This document shows positions 1 through 4,724 of a stretch of DNA of 5,703 nt, one piece after another. This DNA is from Clostridia bacterium (lineage in GTDB: Bacteria; Bacillota; Clostridia; Oscillospirales; CAG-272): NCBI GenBank assembly GCA_017451975.1, contig JAFTNI010000086.1:1-5703 (forward strand), in the 5' to 3' direction. Below the pieces are notes generated by a model that saw nothing but the letters and a program-made list of their open reading frames with translations, had not been told where the DNA came from and ran no database searches. The position numbers were made by a program, and so were the translations under genes. Within the stretch, counting starts at the first letter, position 1, and every line of letters begins with the position of its first letter.

Positions 1-156
1 ATGTATAAAAATGAATATTGCGGCGAAAACGATCAGCGAGTATGGGCTGAACATAACTGCAAAAAACACGCCGAACAATATTGTCGGCATAAGAGCGATC
101 AAAGCAATAAGCGCCACCATTTTCGGCACGGCAAAGCAAGTATATTTTTCTTTCAT
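1..156 (-). CDS. N-terminal fragment of a small hydrophobic membrane protein, function unknown
   Basis: This reading frame starts at an ATG on the minus strand (154-156) and stays open for 52 codons to the window edge, so the C-terminus is missing. The start is supported by an AAAGAGG ribosome binding site (164-170), 7 nt upstream. The protein opens with MKEKYTCFAVPK, a short charged stretch. A long hydrophobic segment follows (about residues 13-36, rich in Leu, Ile, Ala, Val and Phe). After a Ser-Pro-Tyr turn (39-41) a second hydrophobic segment begins (about 42-51) and runs off the edge. This is the pattern of a membrane protein with at least two transmembrane helices. I do not recognise a family. 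A promoter lies just upstream (179-208). A plus-strand frame over the same bases is an artefact: it has no ribosome binding site. Confidence 0.7.
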   Translation of the reverse strand, partial: MKEKYTCFAVPKMVALIALIALMPTILFGVFFAVMFSPYSLIVFAAIFIFIH

Positions 157-178
157 TTCCCAACCTCTTTTTTATATT

Positions 179-208
179 ATTTTACCATAAAACCCCGTGC
201 GCCGTCAA
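179..208 (-). promoter_or_regulatory. Leftward sigma-A promoter with extended -10
   Basis: Read on the minus strand, a TTGACG -35 box (203-208) is followed after 18 nt by TAAAAT (179-184), preceded by TGG, so it is an extended -10. Transcription would start near 172, only about 16 nt before the ATG of the leftward membrane protein and just ahead of its ribosome binding site. The -35 box lies in the loop of the hairpin at 194-218, so promoter and hairpin overlap. Confidence 0.55.
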
Positions 209-224
209 GACGCACGGGCTTTTT
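194..224. terminator. GC-rich hairpin with T-tract, terminator-like
   Basis: CCCGTGCG (194-201) and CGCACGGG (211-218) form a perfect 8-bp stem with a 9-nt loop. On the plus strand CTTTTT follows. On the minus strand the stem is followed by G and TTTT, so it could act in either direction. No gene that obviously needs it is visible: the genes on both sides start here and diverge. It may insulate the divergent units or be left from a lost gene. Confidence 0.5.
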
Positions 225-330
225 CGGGGAAATCAATTTTAAAATCCAATAAATAAGCATGGCAACATTTTTATATAATATCACTTCCCGTTTCTTTTTT
301 CCACTTTATAAAATATTTTTGCCGTAATTA

Positions 331-359
331 TAGACAATCAAATACTTTTTTGATATAAT
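331..359 (+). promoter_or_regulatory. Rightward sigma-A promoter for the patatin-like gene
   Basis: TAGACA (331-336) is one mismatch from the TTGACA consensus. It is followed by a 17-nt spacer and a perfect TATAAT (354-359), preceded by TGA (an extended -10). Transcription would start near 366, giving a leader of about 30 nt with a strong GAAAGGAG ribosome binding site ahead of the ATG at 396. Confidence 0.75.
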
Positions 360-395
360 AAATTCACCGATTAAATTTGAGAAAGGAGATATTCT

Positions 396-1238
396 ATGAA
401 GCTCGGTGTTGTAGACGTAGGCGGCGGTATGCGCGGCATATATGCGGCAGGCGTGCTTGATTACTGCTTGGAAGCAAATATAAAATTCGATTGCTGCGTG
501 GGAGTTTCTGCGGGAAGCGCAAACCTTATAACATACCTTGCGGGGCAGAAAGAGCGTAATTTCAAATTTTATCATGAATACTCTTTCCGCAAAAAATACA
601 TGGGCTTGGGAAATTTTCTTTTCAGCGGCTCCTATTTCAATCTCAATTACATATACGGCACTCTCGGTAATTCCGACGGCGAAAACCCGCTGGACTACGC
701 CGCTTACAAGAAAAACCCGGCAGATTTTTTTGTAGTTGCGGAAGATGCCGTTTCGGGAAACCCCGTTTACTTTACAAGAAACAATATAAAAAAAGACGAT
801 TGCCGTGTGCTTATGGCCTCATCCAGCATTCCCGGCATAAATAAACCGTTTGATATAAACGGCAGACTTTACTTCGACGGCGCTCTTGCAGACCCGGTGC
901 CGATACAAAAGGCCTTTTTGGAGGGTTGCGACAGAGTGGTGCTTCTGCTTTCCAAGCCGATGGACGAGCCCTTCGATTACCAAACGGATGTATTCCTTGC
1001 CAACCTCATAAAGAATCAATATCCGCTTTCCGCCAACAGGCTTATGCTCCGCGCGGAAAAATACGAGCGCTCCATAGCACTTGCCAACCAATATGCATCT
1101 ATGAACAGGCTTTTATTCATCGCGCCCGAGCAAACATTCGGCGTAACCGCCACAAAGCGCACGAAAAAGGGCTTGGAAAGCCTTTACTCGCTCGGCAAAG
1201 CCGACGGCGAAAAGATTTCCGAATGGTTGAAAAATTAA
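396..1238 (+). CDS. Patatin-like phospholipase family protein
   Basis: Predicted serine acyl hydrolase (lipid acyl hydrolase or phospholipase A type) of 280 residues. The patatin hallmarks are in order: an N-terminal glycine-rich oxyanion loop GGGMRG (residues 9-14), the nucleophile elbow G-V-S-A-G with Ser38, and the DGA motif with Asp161, which completes the Ser-Asp dyad. ASSSIPG (141-147) upstream of DGA is also typical. The length and the GVLD and DGALADPVPI motifs resemble the short YjjU-like bacterial subgroup. I see no signal peptide or transmembrane segment, so it is probably cytosolic or loosely membrane-associated. The ATG at 396 is set by AAAGGAG (382-388), 7 nt upstream. The gene is a single transcription unit with its own promoter and a terminator 22 nt after the stop. 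Arginine codons are mixed (7 of 12 CGN), unlike the next gene. The physiological substrate cannot be read from the sequence. Confidence 0.9.
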   Translation: MKLGVVDVGGGMRGIYAAGVLDYCLEANIKFDCCVGVSAGSANLITYLAGQKERNFKFYHEYSFRKKYMGLGNFLFSGSYFNLNYIYGTLGNSDGENPLDYAAYKKNPADFFVVAEDAVSGNPVYFTRNNIKKDDCRVLMASSSIPGINKPFDINGRLYFDGALADPVPIQKAFLEGCDRVVLLLSKPMDEPFDYQTDVFLANLIKNQYPLSANRLMLRAEKYERSIALANQYASMNRLLFIAPEQTFGVTATKRTKKGLESLYSLGKADGEKISEWLKN

Positions 1239-1260
1239 AAGGATATCAAGACATAAGTTT

Positions 1261-1300
1261 AACGCCGACAGATTTTTGAGTTCTGTCGGCGTTTGATATT
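1261..1300 (+). terminator. Rho-independent terminator between convergent genes
   Basis: AACGCCGACAGA (1261-1272) and TCTGTCGGCGTT (1282-1293) form a perfect 12-bp stem with a 9-nt loop, followed by a modest T-rich tail (TGATATT). It lies 22 nt after the patatin stop codon. It is also 21 nt beyond the stop of the leftward hydrolase, so it may serve both, but neither flank has a long T run. Confidence 0.8.
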
Positions 1301-1314
1301 AGATAAATTGGAAT

Positions 1315-2160
1315 TTATTTCTCTAATGAATTCACAAATCTGATTATTTCCTCACACATTTCGCTGCTTTTATAATGGTGAATGTAATGACCGCAATCAT
1401 AACTAATTAACCTGGCATTCTGAATTGTTGAAAATTCTTTCTGCGCATCAAACCAATGCCCTTGAGTTTGTTTCCCATTTGATACAAACAGTAAAACTGG
1501 ACATTTTTTATATCCATCTTTTTCTACAATACTTACATTTCTTAAAATTTCTCTAGATTCGTTGATACAGCAGATGTTAAAAGCATTTCTCTTTCTCAAC
1601 AGCTTGTGCTGCTCAATTTCTGATTTGTTCAAACAACGATTGCTTAACTGACATAACACTCCCTGCAATTTATATTTTGTTGCAAACTTCATCAAATTTA
1701 TCTTTTTTTCAACTTTTTCGTCGGTCCATACTCTGTACGTTAAGGGTGTACACATATCATTTCCGATTATTGCCATAACATCATCGGGATACATCTGTGC
1801 CCACCTTAATGCTTCTATACCAGACATAGAATGCGGCAATAGAATATAGGGGCCATTTTCGCCGATTGCTTCCAAAGCCTTCCTTTGTGTTGAAACGATC
1901 GCATTTATATTAGCAGGAGAATCAAAAATATCCGAATATCCGTATCCAAACTTTTCAATTACAATCACCCTGAAATTTTTTGACAACTTTTCGTAAAGTA
2001 TTTTGAAATCATATACAGGGGCAACGGTTCCAGAACCTGACATAAGAACGATTTTGGTGCTGCCTATGTTTCCCAATCTATATATATGAATATTATGTCC
2101 GTTTACATTTACAAGTTCACCGTTGCACTTCAATGTTCTATTCATAGCAGTTCTATTCAT
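1315..2160 (-). CDS. Alpha/beta hydrolase fold protein
   Basis: Predicted alpha/beta hydrolase of 281 residues, of the single-domain lipase, esterase or peptidase-like type. SGSGTVAP (41-48) fits the oxyanion loop after strand 3. EKFGYGYSD (69-77) matches the usual D-x-x-G-x-G-x-S loop, with Glu in the first place. PHSMSG (109-114) is the nucleophile elbow, with Ser111 as nucleophile and Ser113 where most members have Gly. His258 in DCGHYIHH is the likely catalytic base. The usual acid after strand 7 is unclear: VSNGKQ (226-231) occupies that position. There is no signal peptide. The ATG at 2160 has GAGGTGAT upstream at good spacing. A second in-frame ATG at 2145 comes from a 15-bp tandem duplication. 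Thirteen of 14 Arg codons are AGA or AGG and none is CGC, and the gene is visibly AT-richer than its neighbours, which suggests transfer. Substrate unknown. Confidence 0.88.
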   Translation of the reverse strand: MNRTAMNRTLKCNGELVNVNGHNIHIYRLGNIGSTKIVLMSGSGTVAPVYDFKILYEKLSKNFRVIVIEKFGYGYSDIFDSPANINAIVSTQRKALEAIGENGPYILLPHSMSGIEALRWAQMYPDDVMAIIGNDMCTPLTYRVWTDEKVEKKINLMKFATKYKLQGVLCQLSNRCLNKSEIEQHKLLRKRNAFNICCINESREILRNVSIVEKDGYKKCPVLLFVSNGKQTQGHWFDAQKEFSTIQNARLISYDCGHYIHHYKSSEMCEEIIRFVNSLEK

Positions 2161-2164
2161 AGCA
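2135..2164. repeat. Perfect 15-bp tandem duplication across the hydrolase start codon
   Basis: GTTCTATTCATAGCA occurs twice back to back (2135-2149 and 2150-2164). It duplicates the start codon region in frame, so the protein begins MNRTAMNRT. Only the upstream ATG (2160) is correctly spaced from the GAGGTGAT ribosome binding site; the downstream ATG would have been the start before duplication. Confidence 0.9.
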
Positions 2165-2273
2165 ACATCACCTCGCTAAATTATTATTTATCGTTCTGCT
2201 TTATCGACGGGTTAGCTATTGTATTGCACGAGCATTGTGCAAATCCCTTACATCTAAAGTTTGCGTGTCATGA

Positions 2274-2406
2274 GGCTTCCTACGAGAGAGAGCTGTCAGA
2301 AAGGCTGACTGAGGAAGCGTGCATCACAATGAAGTTAACTCAAGCTTAAAGTCACGCGTGCTCCTTCCGTCACGCTTCGCGTGCCACCTTCCTCCCGGAG
2401 GAAGGC
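2274..2406. mobile_element. MITE-like palindromic repeat element (non-autonomous)
   Basis: The ends are imperfect terminal inverted repeats: GGCTTCCTACGAGAG (2274-2288) matches the reverse complement of 2392-2406 at 12 of 15 positions. Three hairpins lie inside. In the first, GCTTCCT and AGGAAGC (2275-2281, 2312-2318) enclose a GTCAG/CTGAC stem. The second is CACGC-TTC-GCGTG (2371-2383). The third is CCTTCCTCC/GGAGGAAGG (2387-2405). No transposase is encoded. The architecture resembles short palindromic elements that recur in gut Clostridia genomes; that comparison is from memory, and copy number elsewhere cannot be seen here. No clear target-site duplication was found. Confidence 0.6.
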
Positions 2407-2420
2407 TTTCCCTTACTCCC

Positions 2421-2450
2421 ATTATAACACAAATTACCGAAGGAAGTAAA
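2421..2450 (-). promoter_or_regulatory. Leftward promoter, possibly for the alpha/beta hydrolase
   Basis: On the minus strand TATAAT (2421-2426) is preceded by TGT (extended -10). The upstream -35 candidate is TTTACT with an 18-nt spacer, or TTACTT with 17. Transcription would start near 2414 and run through the palindromic element into the hydrolase gene, giving a leader of about 255 nt. That leader also holds a TTGCAC/GTGCAA inverted repeat (2224-2242). No better promoter was seen closer to the gene. Confidence 0.5.
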
Positions 2451-2550
2451 CCATCTGCCGAAATTTCTGTACCGTCAACTTTTCCGTTAGAAACATAAGT
2501 GAAGAGTTTGCAGTTGTATTTTGAAACATACCTCATTTTTCCATTACGCA

Positions 2551-2579
2551 AAAAATCGTGAGTCAAGGCTCACGTTTTT
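2551..2579. terminator. Bidirectional terminator, diverged twin of the rplQ terminator
   Basis: CGTGAG (2557-2562) pairs with CTCACG (2569-2574) around a short loop, with an A-run before and TTTTTCTTT after, so it could work in both directions. It matches the rplQ terminator at 4269-4300 in stem sequence and position. The loop differs (TCAAGG in place of CTTCGG). It directly follows the rplQ remnant on the minus strand. Confidence 0.75.
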
Positions 2580-2590
2580 CTTTATCTTAA

Positions 2591-2658
2591 ATAAATCGGC
2601 TTGATTATAGCCGGTTCGGCGGCATCACCGCGGTGGATCCGCTCTTGCAAATAGCCGG
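2591..2658 (-). pseudogene. Decayed 3' fragment of a second rplQ (L17) copy
   Basis: Bases 2581-2657 align with the 3' end of the intact rplQ and its downstream flank (4302-4379) at about 58 of 77 positions, with one single-base gap; I aligned these by eye. Read on the minus strand, D-A-A-E-P-A-I-I-K is visible where the intact gene has D-A-A-E-T-A-I-I-K. The upstream A-I-C-K (for A-I-Y-K) is in a different frame because of the one-base deletion near 2637. The stop codon of the intact gene is also lost. Only about 22 codons remain, and similarity ends at about 2658. Many differences fall at third codon positions (GAT/GAC, GCC/GCT, ATA/ATT, ATC/ATT), which suggests the fragment comes from a once-functional diverged rplQ. 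It cannot make a functional protein. Confidence 0.7.
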
Positions 2659-2676
2659 AAAGTGATCAAAATAAAG

Positions 2677-2705
2677 TTGACATTTAAGTGTTATCATGTT
2701 AAAAT
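2677..2705 (+). promoter_or_regulatory. Consensus sigma-A promoter for the ADP-ribosylglycohydrolase gene
   Basis: TTGACA (2677-2682) is a perfect -35. A 17-nt spacer leads to TAAAAT (2700-2705), preceded by TGT, an extended -10. The start should fall near 2712, giving a leader of about 127 nt before the ATG at 2839. The next entry describes an inverted repeat over the -10 box. Confidence 0.8.
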
Positions 2706-2715
2706 TAAGATAACA
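2689..2715. promoter_or_regulatory. Operator-like inverted repeat straddling the -10 box
   Basis: TGTTATC (2689-2695) and GATAACA (2709-2715) are perfect 7-bp inverted arms separated by 13 nt. Their centres are 20 bp apart, about two helical turns, and the dyad is centred on the TAAAAT -10 box. That is the geometry expected of a dimeric repressor site blocking the promoter. No regulator gene is in the window and the cognate protein is unknown. Confidence 0.5.
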
Positions 2716-2716
2716 T

Positions 2717-2813
2717 TATAAATATCGCACGAAAGAAACCCGCAATTGTTGCGAAAAAATATACAAACCCAACATAAATTTACGTTTCGGGGGTGGCAAA
2801 AGCGATATTTATA
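2717..2813 (+). promoter_or_regulatory. Structured 5' leader, candidate cis-regulatory RNA of unknown class
   Basis: TATAAATATCGC (2717-2728) and GCGATATTTATA (2802-2813) are perfect 12-bp inverted arms that would close a 97-nt domain inside the leader. Within it, CGCAA-TTG-TTGCG (2741-2753) forms a small hairpin. CCCAAC (2768-2773) can pair with GTT and GGG (2784-2786, 2789-2791) across a 2-nt bulge. ACC (2738-2740) can pair with GGT (2792-2794). The result is a closing stem, an A-rich internal loop and a three-way junction. The ribosome binding site AAAGGAG starts at 2824, 10 nt after the closing stem. I could not match it to a riboswitch class I know, and I see no terminator hairpin in the leader, so any control would more likely act on translation or RNA stability. 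Confidence 0.45.
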
Positions 2814-2838
2814 CACTCACGATAAAGGAGAAAAGATA

Positions 2839-4221
2839 ATGTCTTACAACACAAAGTACAACATCCAGCCCGATCCAAGCGGATTCCGCGATTGGGACGA
2901 TTACTCAAGGCAAATCGATATTGAGTACAGGCAATCCATCGAGGAAGGGCTTGACATTGAAAAGTACAAGCCTCTTTTTGACGTAGCACAAAGCCTCGAT
3001 TTCGATCGGTACAAGCTGGAACTCACAAATATTCTTTACAGCATCGTAAAGAATGCGGAAACAAGAGCCGATTATAAGTACAACGAGCCTTCCTCTCTCG
3101 AAGAGATAAAGGAGCTTCGTAAGCCCTACAGCTTCAAGGTAAATATACCCGCGAGCAAGGAAGCCTTCAGCGAAAAAATAAGCGGCGCCTGGTACGGAAG
3201 AATTTGCGGTTGCTTGCTCGGTAAAGCGGTTGAGGGCATCAAGGTTCGTGAATTTTGGCCATTCCTCAAGGAAACAGGCAACTACCCCCTGCACCGTTAC
3301 ATCTACAAAAGCGATATCACCGAGGAAATTCAGGCAAAATATGAATATAACTTTATGGCTTCCTGCTTTGCGGACGAGATCACTTGCGCTCCCATCGACG
3401 ACGATACCAACTATACCGTTATGGCGATGAAACTCATTTCCAAATACGGAAAGGATTTCACGTCCAAGGATGTTATCGAGTGCTGGATCGAAAGGCAATA
3501 TAAAAACTCCTACTGCACGGCAGAGCGCCTTGCTTACATAAACTATATCCAGGGCTATTTGCCCCCCGCCTCCGCGGTCTACAAAAATCCCTACCGCGAA
3601 TGGATAGGCGCACAGATACGCGGCGACTACTTTGGCTATATCAACCCCGGCAACCCCGAGCTTGCGGCTGAAATGGCATTCAGGGATGCCTGCATTTCTC
3701 ACGTTAAAAACGGTATCTACGGCGAAATGTTTGTGGCAGCGATGATCGCTATTGCGGCTGTAACCGATAACATAAAGGATATAATACTCGGCGGTCTTGC
3801 CGAAATTCCCGCAACGTCGCGCCTTTACGAGGCGATAATGCGCCTTGTGGAAAGATATGACTCAGGCGTTACGAAAGAGGAAGCCTTTGCCGATATCCAC
3901 GCAGAATGGAACGATGAGGATGCACACGATTGGTGCCACACCATTTCCAATGCTCTTATAGTTGTTGCTTCCCTGCTCTATGGCGAGGGAGACTACAGTA
4001 AGTCCATCTGTATGTCCGTTGAAACGGGCTTTGATACGGACTGCAACGGCGCGACAGTCGGCTCCGTGCTTGGTATGCGCGGCGGAGAGAGTGCTATTGA
4101 CGAATACTGGAAAAAACCTCTGAACGGCACACTCGAAACGACGATAAGATGGGCAAATAAAATGCCTATAGCATCTCTTGTGAAAAACACACTCGCGCAT
4201 TTGCCTGAAGACCTTTTCTGA
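2839..4221 (+). CDS. ADP-ribosylglycohydrolase family protein
   Basis: Predicted Mg-dependent hydrolase of the ADP-ribosylglycohydrolase (ARH/DraG) superfamily, 460 residues. Known members cleave ADP-ribose from proteins or small ADP-ribosylated compounds. The all-helical core begins at about residue 114 with SGAWYGRICGCLLGKAVEG (115-133). The first metal-binding motif is DDDT (187-190). RGDYFGYINPGNPELAAEMA and the following region (261-300) are typical of the family. The second metal motif is GFDTDCNGATVGSVLG (397-412), with Asp399, Asp401 and Asn403. The roughly 110 N-terminal residues are polar and mostly helical-looking and precede the conserved core, so this is a longer variant. No signal peptide or membrane segment is seen. 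I chose the ATG at 2839 because AAAGGAG (2824-2830) lies 8 nt upstream; the frame stays open to a TTG at 2746, but that would translate the structured leader. It is a single-gene unit convergent with rplQ. The true substrate is undetermined. Confidence 0.87.
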   Translation: MSYNTKYNIQPDPSGFRDWDDYSRQIDIEYRQSIEEGLDIEKYKPLFDVAQSLDFDRYKLELTNILYSIVKNAETRADYKYNEPSSLEEIKELRKPYSFKVNIPASKEAFSEKISGAWYGRICGCLLGKAVEGIKVREFWPFLKETGNYPLHRYIYKSDITEEIQAKYEYNFMASCFADEITCAPIDDDTNYTVMAMKLISKYGKDFTSKDVIECWIERQYKNSYCTAERLAYINYIQGYLPPASAVYKNPYREWIGAQIRGDYFGYINPGNPELAAEMAFRDACISHVKNGIYGEMFVAAMIAIAAVTDNIKDIILGGLAEIPATSRLYEAIMRLVERYDSGVTKEEAFADIHAEWNDEDAHDWCHTISNALIVVASLLYGEGDYSKSICMSVETGFDTDCNGATVGSVLGMRGGESAIDEYWKKPLNGTLETTIRWANKMPIASLVKNTLAHLPEDLF

Positions 4222-4268
4222 GAGAGAATGAGATGCGTATATCTCGTTAAAGCAAGTTCCAAAAACAA

Positions 4269-4300
4269 AAAAAATCGTGAGCTTCGGCTCACGATTTTTT
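4269..4300. terminator. Bidirectional rho-independent terminator, UUCG tetraloop
   Basis: ATCGTGAGC and GCTCACGAT form a perfect 9-bp stem (4274-4282, 4287-4295) capped by TTCG. It is flanked by an A-run on the left and TTTTT on the right. It terminates the rightward ADP-ribosylglycohydrolase transcript (stop at 4221) and, in reverse, the leftward rpoA-rplQ transcript (stop at 4312). Confidence 0.92.
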
Positions 4301-4311
4301 ATTTATCTTAA

Positions 4312-4653
4312 TTAAACAAGCTTAATAATAGCTGTTTCGGCAGCGTCGCCGCGACGGGGACCGAGCTTGTAAATAGCTGTGTAGCCACCGTTTCTATCTG
4401 CATATTTGGGCGCGATTTCATCGAAAAGTTTCTTAACAACTTCGTCTTTTGTGATGAAAGCGTATGCCTGACGACGAGAAGCAAGTGTGTTTTTCTTGCC
4501 GCATGTGATCATCTTCTCTGCAAGAGATCTAACTTCTTTTGCACGAGTAAGAGTTGTTTCTACCGAACCGTTTTCCAAAAGCAATGTTACCATGCCTCTG
4601 AGCATAGCCTGTCTGTGGGCAGTAGGTCTGCCGAGTTTTCTGGTTCCGGGCAT
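4312..4653 (-). CDS. rplQ: 50S ribosomal protein L17 (bL17)
   Basis: Large-subunit ribosomal protein L17, 113 residues, about the usual bacterial length. The N-terminal signature RKLGRPTAHRQAMLRGMV (5-22) is characteristic. The C-terminal GGYTAIYKLGPRRGDAAETA and final AIIKLV complete the conserved fold that binds 23S rRNA near the peptide exit tunnel. The ATG at 4653 follows AAAGGAGG (4663-4670), 9 nt upstream. It lies 71 nt downstream of rpoA on the same strand and is the last gene of the alpha operon, as in most bacteria. No strong promoter or terminator was seen in the gap, so co-transcription with rpoA is likely. The bidirectional terminator starts 12 nt past its stop. A degraded copy of its 3' end lies about 1.7 kb away, at 2581-2658. 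Confidence 0.98.
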   Translation of the reverse strand: MPGTRKLGRPTAHRQAMLRGMVTLLLENGSVETTLTRAKEVRSLAEKMITCGKKNTLASRRQAYAFITKDEVVKKLFDEIAPKYADRNGGYTAIYKLGPRRGDAAETAIIKLV

Positions 4654-4724
4654 TGTTCTATTCCTCCTTTACAGAATTTCAAAAGGATTCTATCCGCAAA
4701 TTTTTAATGTATAATCCTGAAAGA

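Noticed and set aside
1..252. Plus-strand open frame of 83 codons at the left edge
   Set aside because: It runs through the GC-rich hairpin and overlaps the better-supported minus-strand membrane protein, which has a ribosome binding site and a promoter.
306..575. Minus-strand open frame of 89 codons across the patatin promoter and start
   Set aside because: Overlaps a consensus promoter and the start of a confident gene; no supporting signals.
2224..2242. TTGCAC/GTGCAA inverted repeat upstream of the hydrolase as an operator
   Set aside because: Six-bp arms with no well-formed promoter beside it; kept only as a note in the leader description.
2324..2566. Minus-strand open frame of 80 codons over the repeat region
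   Set aside because: It begins with a TTG in the terminator loop, has no ribosome binding site, contains an extended -10 promoter in its middle and ends in the palindromic element. It is best read as non-coding repeat sequence.
2746..2838. 31-codon upstream extension of the ADP-ribosylglycohydrolase frame starting at TTG
   Set aside because: No ribosome binding site precedes the TTG, it would translate the hairpin-rich leader, and a strong AAAGGAG sits 8 nt before the ATG at 2839.
2905..3702. Minus-strand open frame of 265 codons inside the ADP-ribosylglycohydrolase gene
   Set aside because: Shadow of a gene with clear family motifs on the plus strand; no ribosome binding site or recognisable domain.
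4230..4245. GAGAT/ATCTC inverted repeat after the ADP-ribosylglycohydrolase stop
   Set aside because: Only 5 bp with a 6-nt loop; within chance expectation, and a strong terminator follows.
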